A DNA stretch of 64,000 nt, taken from Enterococcus asini ATCC 700915 (GTDB taxonomy: Bacteria > Bacillota > Bacilli > Lactobacillales > Enterococcaceae). Shown here piece after piece: positions 35,540 through 43,476 of the stretch. Location: assembly GCF_000407365.1 (NCBI RefSeq), contig NZ_ASVU01000001.1:1335501-1399500 (forward strand), in the 5' to 3' direction. The position numbers and the translations under genes are program-made. The notes below the pieces were generated by a model. The model did no database searches and had not been told where the DNA came from. It saw only the letters and a list, made by a program, of their open reading frames with translations. Position 1 is the first letter of the stretch. Every line of letters begins with the position of its first letter.

Positions 35540-36211
35540 ATGTGTGAAACAGTGTTATTTGATTTTAATGGAACGCTTTTGCCGGACTCCCCGCAAAACG
35601 AAGCGGCTTGGCTAGAATTTGCCAAAACGGCAGCCGGGAAGGTGTTGACCCCGGCAGAATTTCAAAAGAATGTCCATGGGAAAAACAATCGGCTGGTGCT
35701 GGAGTATCTTTTCGACCGTCCATTGACTAAAGAAGAAGCCCTAGAGTTAGGGGAGCAAAAAGAGGACATCTACCGGGAAATGGTACGGCAAACTCCGGCG
35801 ACTCAGCAGTTGATGCCCGGTGCTCCGGAATTTTTGGATGAATTAAAATCACGCGGCATTCCTGTGAATATCGCCACGGCGGCAGGCTATGGCAACGTGC
35901 GCTTTTACTTTGACTTTTTCGGTTTGGAGCGCTGGTTTGATTTTGACACCATCGTCTATGATAACGGCAATATGAACAGCAAGCCCGCTCCAGATTATTA
36001 TCTCTTAGCGGCGGAGAAAATCGGCGTCGATCCTAAGACGGCAGTGATTTTTGAGGATTCCCATTCCGGTCTTGCAGCGGCGAAAAATGCCGGAGCAAAG
36101 AAGATTATCGCTTTGGAAACCGGGAATAATCGTGAGGAGCTAGCTAGTTTAGGAATCGCGGATGTGATTGTGCCGGATTATTTTGCCCCGGAAGTGCGGG
36201 GATTGTTTTAA
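35540..36211 (+). CDS. HAD-family hydrolase (phosphoglycolate/beta-phosphoglucomutase-like)
   Basis: The 223-residue protein has motif I as FDFNGTLLPDS, motif II in NIATAAG, and motif IV in EDSHSGLAAAKNAGAKK, with a helical cap. The second aspartate of motif I (normally DxD) is Asn, which would weaken acid/base catalysis unless a variant mechanism applies; DFNGT forms do occur in Lactobacillales HAD proteins. The ATG follows AAAAAGGAAGTGGCCAC. Base composition returns to the window's norm here, so it lies outside the sugar island. It ends at a terminator. Confidence 0.82.
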   Translation: MCETVLFDFNGTLLPDSPQNEAAWLEFAKTAAGKVLTPAEFQKNVHGKNNRLVLEYLFDRPLTKEEALELGEQKEDIYREMVRQTPATQQLMPGAPEFLDELKSRGIPVNIATAAGYGNVRFYFDFFGLERWFDFDTIVYDNGNMNSKPAPDYYLLAAEKIGVDPKTAVIFEDSHSGLAAAKNAGAKKIIALETGNNREELASLGIADVIVPDYFAPEVRGLF

Positions 36212-36246
36212 AAAAGGAGCGTGGCCCTGGTGGACACGCTCCTTTT
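36212..36246. terminator. Bidirectional terminator between HAD and flotillin genes
   Basis: AAAAGGAGCGTG and CACGCTCCTTTT close a hairpin with A- and T-runs, serving both convergent genes. Confidence 0.8.
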
Positions 36247-36260
36247 GCTGTTTATGGTGT

Positions 36261-37694
36261 TTACTTCGTTTCAGGTTGTTCCATTGGTTGGCTTGGAGAG
36301 GACAGCTCTTCCTCTTTCCCCGCTGTTTCTTTTTCCGTTACCGCGGCTACCAATTCCCGGTTGCCGCTTCTAGTGGACAAGGAGTCGTTGATCAAGGTGA
36401 CCAAGTCCAAGCCAGTGGTTTCTTTAATGGTGTCAAAGGTGCGGGCCAGACCGGCTTGTCCCATTTCGGGTAGGCCGTCTCCTGCGCCAAAGCTGACCAC
36501 TTTGTCAATATTGGAAAGTGGGGCATTGACTTCTTTGGCGATGGCTGGCAAGACTTTGATGAATTCCATCAAGATCCCGGCTTCGTTGAGTTTGGTCAAA
36601 GCAATTGCCATCTTTTCGCGACTTTCCGCTTCTGCCAAACCGACTTTGGTAATCTTCTCGGCGTCTGCGTTCCCTAGTTTTTCGATGCGTTCCGCTTCTG
36701 CCGCAGTGGCTAGGCGAACTTTTTCCGCTTCGGCTTCCGCTTGGGCAATTTGGCGGGATTTTTCCGCCAAGGCGTTTTGTTCCACGACATATTTGTCGGC
36801 TTCGGCTTGTTTCCGCAAGGTTGCGGTCAATTGTTTTTCGGTTAATTCCGCTTGTTTGGCTTGGATTTCGATGTTTTTGTCTTGTTCGATTAAGTTGACT
36901 TTCATCTTTTCCGCCACGGCTACTTGTTCCGCTTGGGCCTGTGCGACTTCTTGTTCTTGTTGGTAATGGGCTTGTTTCAAGGCCATATCTTTGTTGGCTT
37001 CGGCGATTTCCGTCTTCCGGCGAATTTCTTCGTGTTGGGCCAACTGTTCGTTTTCCGCTTGCTTAATCCGAGTTTCCCGCAGTGCATTGGATTCCGCAAC
37101 TTCGGCATTTTTCTTGACTTCGGCGATTTGCGGCCGCCCTAAAGCGTCTAGGTAACCGTTGGGATCGGAGACGTCTTTAATGGTGAAGGAGACGATTTCC
37201 AGACCCATTTTCTTCAAGTCCGTGGAGGCCACGTTTTGGACTTGTTCTGCGAAATCGTCTCGGTTTTTGTAAATGGCTTCTACGGTCATGGTGCCGAGGA
37301 TCGCCCGCAAGTGACCTTCCAAGACTTCCTTGGCTTCGTCTTCTAATTCTTCCGTGGACTTACCTAGGTATTGTTCTGCCGCGGTTTTGATGGCTTCGGT
37401 GGAATTGCCAATCTTGACCAAAACGGTGGCCGATGCTTTAATGGGCACCCCTTGTTCCGTGTAAACTTCCGGTGTGCCGATTTCCAATTTATGGGTCAAA
37501 AGGCTCAGGGTATGGGCTTTTTGAATGATCGGAATCACGAAGGTCCCACTGTTCTTTAAGATTTTGATGCCTTCTCCGCCTAAAAGGGACCCGGTGACGA
37601 TTAAGGCTTCGTCGGGCTTACCGATGCGGTAACGAACCATAAGAAAGACGAGTAGAAAGATAACGATGACGGCGACTAAAATAACTGTAAACAT
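36261..37694 (-). CDS. floT: Flotillin family protein
   Basis: The 477-residue protein has one N-terminal membrane helix (VILVAVIVIFLLVFLMV) and a PHB/SPFH domain (about 30-190). A long Ala/Glu/Gln-rich coiled coil (about 200-370) and a C-terminal tail follow. Flotillins organise functional membrane microdomains and help in cell-envelope stress. The start follows GGGAGTG. An NfeD-like gene lies 12 bases upstream on the same strand, the usual flotillin/NfeD pairing (yuaG-yuaF). Confidence 0.92.
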   Translation of the reverse strand: MFTVILVAVIVIFLLVFLMVRYRIGKPDEALIVTGSLLGGEGIKILKNSGTFVIPIIQKAHTLSLLTHKLEIGTPEVYTEQGVPIKASATVLVKIGNSTEAIKTAAEQYLGKSTEELEDEAKEVLEGHLRAILGTMTVEAIYKNRDDFAEQVQNVASTDLKKMGLEIVSFTIKDVSDPNGYLDALGRPQIAEVKKNAEVAESNALRETRIKQAENEQLAQHEEIRRKTEIAEANKDMALKQAHYQQEQEVAQAQAEQVAVAEKMKVNLIEQDKNIEIQAKQAELTEKQLTATLRKQAEADKYVVEQNALAEKSRQIAQAEAEAEKVRLATAAEAERIEKLGNADAEKITKVGLAEAESREKMAIALTKLNEAGILMEFIKVLPAIAKEVNAPLSNIDKVVSFGAGDGLPEMGQAGLARTFDTIKETTGLDLVTLINDSLSTRSGNRELVAAVTEKETAGKEEELSSPSQPMEQPETK

Positions 37695-37706
37695 GTTTTC
37701 ACTCCC

Positions 37707-38123
37707 TTAAATAAATTGTTGGTTACGAACAACTAATGCAATTCCTGCTTCATCGAATTCGATGATCAGGACCTTGGTACCAATGGGATAAAGGGTATCT
37801 GCGGCGATTTCTTTTTCATCAAAGAGACGCGCCGGGTGGACCGAGCGGGCGCTACCAGAATCGGTCTCCATGACCTCGCCAGTGGAATTTCCTTTGATCT
37901 TCACCGTCAGCTCGCCGGTGACCAGTTCCTTTTCCGGTATGACATTGCTGCGGTTGCGATCCGTGAAACGATTGTACAGCCACATAAAGGGGCTAAAGAG
38001 TAACGAAAACAGCAGGCTTAAAACGAGCAAACAAAGGACTCCTAATACCAACCAGACTACAAAGCGGCCGGCGCTGGGTAAGGCGTGCAATTGTTCTTGG
38101 AGCCAGTGAAAGAGTGCTTCCAT
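37707..38123 (-). CDS. NfeD-like membrane protein, flotillin partner (YuaF-like)
   Basis: The 138-residue protein has an N-terminal membrane helix (FVVWLVLGVLCLLVLSLLFSLLF) and a C-terminal OB-fold domain (ELVTGELTVKIKGNSTGEVME, GTKVLIIEFDEAGIALV). It matches the short NfeD proteins encoded beside flotillins. The ATG at 38123 follows GGAGGTGGTAGT; the longer frame lacks a site. Confidence 0.85.
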   Translation of the reverse strand: MEALFHWLQEQLHALPSAGRFVVWLVLGVLCLLVLSLLFSLLFSPFMWLYNRFTDRNRSNVIPEKELVTGELTVKIKGNSTGEVMETDSGSARSVHPARLFDEKEIAADTLYPIGTKVLIIEFDEAGIALVVRNQQFI

Positions 38124-38246
38124 ACTACCACCTCCATTTCTTGTGGGTATCTTCATGATAGGCTATTCTTGAGAGGCCTTCAAGGGAAATCGGAATATGC
38201 ATCAAGGACAAAACGACGGGAAAAAGAGGTCTAATATAGGAAGAAA

Positions 38247-38277
38247 GCAGCGTAAAAAATTTTGCATTTTACGCTGC
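38247..38277 (-). terminator. Terminator overlapping the ABC exporter stop codon
   Basis: GCAGCGTAAAA and TTTTACGCTGC form the stem. The last three codons of the exporter gene lie inside it. The downstream T-run on the minus strand is weak, but a run lies in the loop side. Confidence 0.6.
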
Positions 38278-40209
38278 GGTTTCTTTTTCTGCTTTTTCTT
38301 TTGGAGCATTTGTTACTGTCTGATCTTTAGGCATGTCGATCCCGTTTGTTTTCGGTAATTGGTCGAAAGGAGCGGCCGAAGCTTGGGCGTCATTTTCCAA
38401 GCGAAATTGTGTCCGGTAGAGTTTAGCGTACAGGCCGTTTTGTTGGAAGAGGGAGTCGTGATTTCCTTGTTCCACCAGTCGGCCTTTTTCCATAACGACA
38501 ATCTGATCCGCGTTGGCAATGGTGGCCAGGCGGTGGGCGATGACGATGGCGGTGCGGTCGGTCATTAAAGCATTCATGGCTTTTTGCACGTAATGTTCAG
38601 ACAAAGCGTCCAGTGCCGCCGTGGCTTCATCCAAAATCAAAATTTGCGGGTCTTTTAGCATGACCCGGGCGATGGCCAGACGTTGTTTTTCCCCACCGGA
38701 GAGCTTGACCCCACGATTGCCCACGGGAGTGTCGTATCCTTGAGGCAGGCCTTGGATAAAATCATGGATATATGCGGATTTACAGGCGGCTTCCAGTTCT
38801 GCCTGACTGGCGGAAGGTTTCCCGTAGAGCAGGTTGTCTTTAATCGTGCCGTTAACCAGAAAGGCTTCTTGGGTGACCATGCCGATAGACTGGCGCAACT
38901 GGGCTAAAGGCATACCGGCGATATCTTGGCCGTTAATGGTAATCCGGCCTTTCGTTGGCTGGTAAAGCCGGGGTAAAAGATTGGTCAAAGTGGATTTGCC
39001 GGCGCCAGAGGGTCCTACGATGGCGGTGGTTTGCCCTGCTGGAATCGTCAAATTAATGTCTTGTAAAGTTGCTTGTTGCTCGTAAAAAAAGGCCACTTGC
39101 TCAAAGCGAATCGCTCCACCGGCTAGTTTTTCTTTGGAGATAACGCTAGGCGATGTGATGGTGCTGTTTTTTGTTTCACTAACAGCATCTTGGTCTACTT
39201 CTGGTTCTAAGTCCAAATACTCAAAAATCCGGTCGAACAAAGCAAAGGAGCGCATAAAGTCCACTTGGATATTGGAAAGCTGGGTCACGGGGTTGTACAT
39301 GCGACCTAAAAGGGTAGCAAAGGTCAAGATGCCTCCCACGGTCATTTGCCCTTGCGTTAGCAAATATCCCCCCACTAAGTAAACGAGCATGGGGCCAATC
39401 GTAGTAAAGACGCTCATATTCATACGAAACCAGCGGCCGGCCAAAGTTTCTTTCAGTTGCAGGCGTGTGACCTCTTGATTGATGGTGGCAAACTCGTCCA
39501 TGGCTTGTTTTTCATTGGTAAAGAGTTTTAGCAAAAGACTGCCACCAGGGCTTAAAGTTTCTTGCACATGGGAATTCAAAGCGCTGAGCTGTTCTTGACT
39601 TTGGGAAGTGATTTGCCAGCGGAGTTTGCCGACTTTTTTCGTGGGCAAAAGAAACAGGGGCAAGGTAGCACAGCCAACCAAGGCCAACAGAGGATTCAGG
39701 CTGATTAAGGCTACCAGGCTGGTGCCCAAAACAAAAATACTCGTTAAAGCATTGACCACCGTGGTTTGGAAGACTTGCTGAATCCCGTCCACATCACTAG
39801 TCAAGCGGGTCAGGACTTCTCCTTCTTTTAAGTTGGCAAAAAAACGTTGGGGCATGTGAGTCAGTTTTTCATACAGTTGGTTTTTCATGTGCAAGGTGAT
39901 TTGTTTGGCAATCCAGGTGCTCAAATACCCTTGAGCCACCCCCAGTAAATTCAATAAAATCGTGGCACCAATAGATAATCCTACCAGTCCAGCCAACAGG
40001 GGCAAATTTTGGTATGGCAAGGCTTGGTCGATGATTTTTTGTAACAACAATGGCGGAACCAATCCTAAAGCGGCACTGGCGAGAATCAAAAAAATCACAG
40101 TAAAAAAACGAGTAGGGTAGGGAGCAAAATAACGGACAATTCGACGAACAAAAGCCAGGCTTAGTTTGGGCACGTGTTTCGGTGCCGGTTCAAAACGCAT
40201 ACGTGGCAT
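38269..40209 (-). CDS. ABC multidrug exporter, fused membrane and ATPase domains
   Basis: The 646-residue half-transporter has six membrane helices (about 30-320) and an ATPase domain with Walker A (GPSGAGKST), signature LSGGEKQRLAIARVM and Walker B (ILILDEATAALD). A Lys/Glu-rich tail ends it. It belongs to the MsbA/BmrA-like exporters and would act as a homodimer. The ATG at 40209 follows AAAGGGGGAATTTGT. It is divergent from a MarR gene, with paired operator-like sites between them, so it is probably de-repressed by a toxic ligand. Confidence 0.9.
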   Translation of the reverse strand: MPRMRFEPAPKHVPKLSLAFVRRIVRYFAPYPTRFFTVIFLILASAALGLVPPLLLQKIIDQALPYQNLPLLAGLVGLSIGATILLNLLGVAQGYLSTWIAKQITLHMKNQLYEKLTHMPQRFFANLKEGEVLTRLTSDVDGIQQVFQTTVVNALTSIFVLGTSLVALISLNPLLALVGCATLPLFLLPTKKVGKLRWQITSQSQEQLSALNSHVQETLSPGGSLLLKLFTNEKQAMDEFATINQEVTRLQLKETLAGRWFRMNMSVFTTIGPMLVYLVGGYLLTQGQMTVGGILTFATLLGRMYNPVTQLSNIQVDFMRSFALFDRIFEYLDLEPEVDQDAVSETKNSTITSPSVISKEKLAGGAIRFEQVAFFYEQQATLQDINLTIPAGQTTAIVGPSGAGKSTLTNLLPRLYQPTKGRITINGQDIAGMPLAQLRQSIGMVTQEAFLVNGTIKDNLLYGKPSASQAELEAACKSAYIHDFIQGLPQGYDTPVGNRGVKLSGGEKQRLAIARVMLKDPQILILDEATAALDALSEHYVQKAMNALMTDRTAIVIAHRLATIANADQIVVMEKGRLVEQGNHDSLFQQNGLYAKLYRTQFRLENDAQASAAPFDQLPKTNGIDMPKDQTVTNAPKEKAEKETAA

Positions 40210-40266
40210 ACAAATTCCCCCTTTTTTATTGAAAAGTACCAAGTAAGCTGATTTTTTAGTCAATTG

Positions 40267-40324
40267 TTAGGTACCTATCTATTATACGCCCGTTGTGGAA
40301 TTCTGTAAATAGAAAGGTACCTAA
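40267..40324. promoter_or_regulatory. Paired MarR-type operator sites between exporter and MarR gene
   Basis: TTAGGTACCTAT (40267-40278) and AGGTACCTAA (40315-40324) each contain the same palindromic core and are mirror images. The flanking arms TTGTTAGGTACC and GGTACCTAACTAA extend the symmetry. A minus-strand TATAAT lies beside the first site (40281-40286), so binding there would block the exporter promoter. Confidence 0.7.
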
Positions 40325-40446
40325 CTAATTGACCGAATTAAGAAAGTCTTATAAACTGAGACTAAGCAAAGCCTGCTTACCTTAACGGTTTTTCCAGGAA
40401 GTGGCACCCCCTGAAAAGCTTAGGCCAGGGGAAAAGGAGTGGTTTT

Positions 40447-40881
40447 ATGGAGGAACAAGCGCTGTTTGATGCGTTTCAACAAGCCCATCGGCAAATGAGA
40501 AGAAGTCTGGCTCAGATTAATGGGACGGTCTCCCAAGAATTGGCCCCAAGTCAGGCCCGATTATTACGGGTGTTGGGGCATCATGGGGGCAGTAGTCAAA
40601 AGGAACTGGCGGCGTTTATGCGAATTCGCCCAGCGTCATTAAGTGAAGTTTTGACGAAATTGGAGCAAAAAGCTTTGATAAAAAAAGAACAAGATCCCGC
40701 CGATCGCAGACGCAACCGCTACTTTTTGACTGACAGTGGCGAAACGCTATCTGAGAAGTTGCAAGAAGAACGACGCAATCAAGGAGGCGCCTTTTTTTCC
40801 TCCCTTTCTGGGACTGAACAAGAGCAGTTATTAGCCCTTTTGACGAAATTAGGCAAATCAGATGACCCCACTCAAAACTAA
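40447..40881 (+). CDS. MarR-family transcriptional regulator
   Basis: The 144-residue protein has the winged helix of the MarR family (SQKELAAFMRIRPASLSEVLTKLEQKALIKKEQDPADRRRNRYFLT), including the DxRxxR wing. It probably represses the divergent ABC exporter and itself through the paired sites at 40267-40324. AAAAGGAGTGG precedes the ATG. Confidence 0.9.
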   Translation: MEEQALFDAFQQAHRQMRRSLAQINGTVSQELAPSQARLLRVLGHHGGSSQKELAAFMRIRPASLSEVLTKLEQKALIKKEQDPADRRRNRYFLTDSGETLSEKLQEERRNQGGAFFSSLSGTEQEQLLALLTKLGKSDDPTQN

Positions 40882-40984
40882 GAGTATTTGAGCCACCGTG
40901 ACCGTGCTAGGGGGATTACGTTCAGCTATTGCGCATTTTGGGGCTTTCGTTATACTGGAGCTAGAACGAAACAGGAGGAATTCC

Positions 40985-41527
40985 GTGGAAAAATCATCAA
41001 CTTTAACTCAGGCGCAAAAAGAAAGTTTCATGCGTCTGGCCTTACTGGAGGCCCAAAAAGCCGGCGCTCAAGGGGAAGTGCCCATTGGCTGTGTCGTGGT
41101 GCTGGATGGGGAAGTCATCGGTCGCGGGCATAATTTACGGGAGCACAGCCAAGATGCCACTGCCCACGCGGAGCTGTTTGCCATTAAAGCCGCTTGTGCC
41201 AATCTGGAAAGCTGGCGTTTGGAACAATCCCAGTTATTTGTCACTTTGGAGCCATGCCCCATGTGCAGTGGTGCCATGCAGCTTGCTCGGGTGGAAGAAT
41301 GTTATTTTGGGGCCTATGATCCCAAAGGCGGTGCCGGGGGAACCTTGTTGAATTTATTGGAGGATCAGCGGTTTAATCACTGGGCCTATGTGGAAGGCGG
41401 GATTTTAGAGGCAGAATGCGGACAGTTGTTAACCGACTTTTTCCGCCAGTTGCGCGCCGAAAAAAAACGCCGGAAACAAGCCTTAAAAGCCCAGCAAGCC
41501 TTAGAGATTGAAGCTGGGGAAGAATAG
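40985..41527 (+). CDS. tadA: tRNA-specific adenosine deaminase
   Basis: The 180-residue zinc deaminase has HAELFAIKAA and PCPMCSGA, which carry the catalytic Glu and zinc ligands. It converts A34 to inosine in tRNA-Arg(ACG). The best start is GTG at 40985, directly after CAGGAGGAATTCC; upstream in-frame codons lack a site. A TATACT -10 lies near 40950. The gene is followed by the SRP RNA, a common neighbour in Lactobacillales. Confidence 0.94.
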   Translation: MEKSSTLTQAQKESFMRLALLEAQKAGAQGEVPIGCVVVLDGEVIGRGHNLREHSQDATAHAELFAIKAACANLESWRLEQSQLFVTLEPCPMCSGAMQLARVEECYFGAYDPKGGAGGTLLNLLEDQRFNHWAYVEGGILEAECGQLLTDFFRQLRAEKKRRKQALKAQQALEIEAGEE

Positions 41528-41654
41528 CTGATTATTTAAGCGTTTGTGAAGTAGCCGTTGTTTACCGAGGTAGTCAGTATTTTTTTGCCCCTTTTTAAAT
41601 AATTTACTAAAAGGGTGGCATCAATCAAAAAAGTGCGGTATACTTATTTTTGCC

Positions 41655-41750
41655 GAAAGGCTAGGACAATGGCTGGGCAGTGAAGTGGGTCAGATCTGGA
41701 AGGAAGCAGCCCTAAGCAGTTGCAGCCATGTGTCCGATACATAGTAGTGA
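41655..41750 (+). ncRNA. ffs: Small signal recognition particle RNA
   Basis: The apical domain has the universal GGTCAGATCTGGAAGGAAGCAGCC (asymmetric loop and GGAA-type tetraloop), closed by GGACAATGGCTG and CAGCCATGTGTCC. The 4.5S-like length indicates the small bacterial form that binds Ffh. The ends are approximate. It lies in the 390-base gap after tadA and has its own terminator. Confidence 0.93.
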
Positions 41751-41777
41751 AGGCAGGCCCTGGTGCCTGTCTTTTTT
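41751..41777 (+). terminator. Terminator of the SRP RNA
   Basis: GCAGGC pairs with GCCTGT and is followed by six T. Confidence 0.75.
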
Positions 41778-41839
41778 ATTTTTATCTTAAATGGGCGCAA
41801 AATGGACGAGACTGATAGCACAGCCTGGAAACTAAAAAA

Positions 41840-41898
41840 AGAAAACCCGCCATGGAGCGCTTCAGCTTAACTAGTGAAGCCCATCATGGCAGTTTTTT
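41840..41898 (-). terminator. Terminator after the minus-strand lipoprotein gene
   Basis: CTGCCATG, CTTCA, TGAAG and CATGGCGG form an interrupted hairpin on the minus strand, followed by a T-rich run. Confidence 0.7.
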
Positions 41899-41919
41899 TT
41901 GAAATACAAATTCAAGCAG

Positions 41920-42414
41920 TTACTTTGTGGCATTCATCAAAGTGATGGTCTCGTAGTCCGACGCATTGGGATCGGTGCGAGCAATCTCATCAAAGCCTTC
42001 CGTGAAGTAAGAAGCAATCGGACGATGGATGCTCTCGGTCTCGTCGGCGTAGTAGTCTTCATAGGCCGCTAAAATCTGGGGATGGAGCTCTTGGCAGTGG
42101 GCCAGTTGTTCTTGTTCGGAAAGCTCATGGACGCTATCATCCAGACGCACCATGATCCAATCGAAGCCGTCTTTGTCCATGATTTCAATCTTATCCACTT
42201 GATAGTTTGGATCGTCGGCTAGCTTTTGCGTCTCGCTAGCAAAGGTTGCTTTCGTAGTGGGTGCTGTGTCAGGTAAAGTGCTAGCGGTGGTGGAGTGACT
42301 GGTGGCGCTAGTGCTTTGACTGGTGACGGTGGTGTCATCTGAATCACCGGTTGAAGTGCAACCAGCAAGTCCGATTGCTAGTAGCAAGGGAAAAATCAGG
42401 TATTTGCCTTTCAT
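41920..42414 (-). CDS. Putative lipoprotein, unknown function
   Basis: The 164-residue protein has a lipoprotein signal with lipobox LAGC (Cys near residue 19). A Ser/Thr-rich linker (about 20-60) and an acidic globular part of roughly 100 residues follow. I do not recognise the domain. AAGGAGGCTC precedes the ATG. It stands alone, with a terminator after it. The 255 bases upstream to 42669 are AT-rich and hold no gene. Confidence 0.8.
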   Translation of the reverse strand: MKGKYLIFPLLLAIGLAGCTSTGDSDDTTVTSQSTSATSHSTTASTLPDTAPTTKATFASETQKLADDPNYQVDKIEIMDKDGFDWIMVRLDDSVHELSEQEQLAHCQELHPQILAAYEDYYADETESIHRPIASYFTEGFDEIARTDPNASDYETITLMNATK

Positions 42415-42669
42415 ATAAGAGCCTCCTTGGATATGATAAATTTTTGTTCAGACGTAATTAAATTCATTTTAATTATATTCTAATGTTAACTAGTAATCAC
42501 AGGATAGTCAAATAAAAATAAGAAGAAAAAGACAATTTCCGAGAGAATAAGGTCATTTACTTCTTATTTTGAATAAAAAAGCAACTAAAATATAGAAAAA
42601 TTTGCCTAAAAATAATAAAATGGTTAAAATATGGTAAAGAGATACGTTTTTGTGAGGGGAGGCACGGAG

Positions 42670-42921
42670 ATGAAAAAGAGTTGGAAGTTGTTGGTGGGGA
42701 TCTTGGTTTGTGCCCAAATTCTGCTACCATTTGGTCAAGTGGTCGCTTTTGGAGCAGAAATTAGCGAGCATCATCACCTAGGTCATGTACGACCTTTGGT
42801 TTCATCTGAAATTTTTACACTGTTAGGCAGCCAAAGTATTTGGCAAATCATTTTAGGTGCATTCCTAATCGTAATCGGTTTGGTTATGATGCGCGTGGCC
42901 CGGCTAAGTCGGAAAAAATAA
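42670..42921 (+). CDS. Small secreted or membrane protein, unknown function
   Basis: The 83-residue product has a signal peptide (KKSWKLLVGILVCAQILLPFGQVVAFGAE) and a short His-containing outside segment (SEHHHLGHVRP). A C-terminal helix with a basic tail (VARLSRKK) follows. It resembles a wall-anchored protein stripped to its ends, but there is no LPxTG motif. The ATG at 42670 follows GGGGAGGCACGGAG. A TTGCCT / TTAAAAT promoter lies upstream near 42602. Confidence 0.7.
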   Translation: MKKSWKLLVGILVCAQILLPFGQVVAFGAEISEHHHLGHVRPLVSSEIFTLLGSQSIWQIILGAFLIVIGLVMMRVARLSRKK

Positions 42922-42980
42922 GGGCTGGGTTTTATTAAGAAAGGCACCCCGTAAGCTACAAAATTTAGCCAATGAAAAAG

Positions 42981-43022
42981 CAAGACTTCTCCCAAACTAA
43001 TGCAGGAGAAGTCTTGTTTTTT
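42981..43022. terminator. Bidirectional terminator between two small genes
   Basis: CAAGACTTCTCC and GGAGAAGTCTTG enclose CAAACTAATGCA and are flanked by A- and T-runs. Confidence 0.88.
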
Positions 43023-43049
43023 CTTATTCATTTATTTGGGGGTCTGCCC

Positions 43050-43334
43050 TTAATCTCCACTATAATTTTCGTATTTTGGGCCTTCGATTTTCAGTTGAAC
43101 TTTTTCTTCTTCGGATAAATTGCGGTAGACATCACTTTCGGTTAAGAAGCGATTCCAGTCCCCGGTGATCATTTCGTTTAAAGAATCCACGGTGGGTTGG
43201 GTCCATACAGGAGTGACATGGCCGTCTTGATCGACGAATTGCCCGGCTTCATCCACGGTTTTTCCTTTTAATTCTGTAAAATCATGGTCTTTTCCGAAGT
43301 GTTCTTCCCATTCTTGTCGTAGTTTTTCAAACAT
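43050..43334 (-). CDS. Conserved small acidic protein, unknown function
   Basis: The 94-residue soluble protein is rich in Glu and Asp and has no signal or membrane segment (MFEKLRQEWEEHF start). I do not recognise a domain. The ATG at 43334 stands 10 bases after GGAG, whereas the GTG at 43343 is only one base from it. Monocistronic. Confidence 0.7.
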   Translation of the reverse strand: MFEKLRQEWEEHFGKDHDFTELKGKTVDEAGQFVDQDGHVTPVWTQPTVDSLNEMITGDWNRFLTESDVYRNLSEEEKVQLKIEGPKYENYSGD

Positions 43335-43476
43335 TTTTTTCACGCTCCTTTTCTTTCAGTTTATCATGGAAGTAATGTTTCGAAAAAAGATATGCCACGG
43401 TGAGCTTTCGCAAGGAAAAACACGGGAAAAAAGCGTGGCTTCTATGGTAGACTGGAGGCAAAGTGAGGCGAACATC

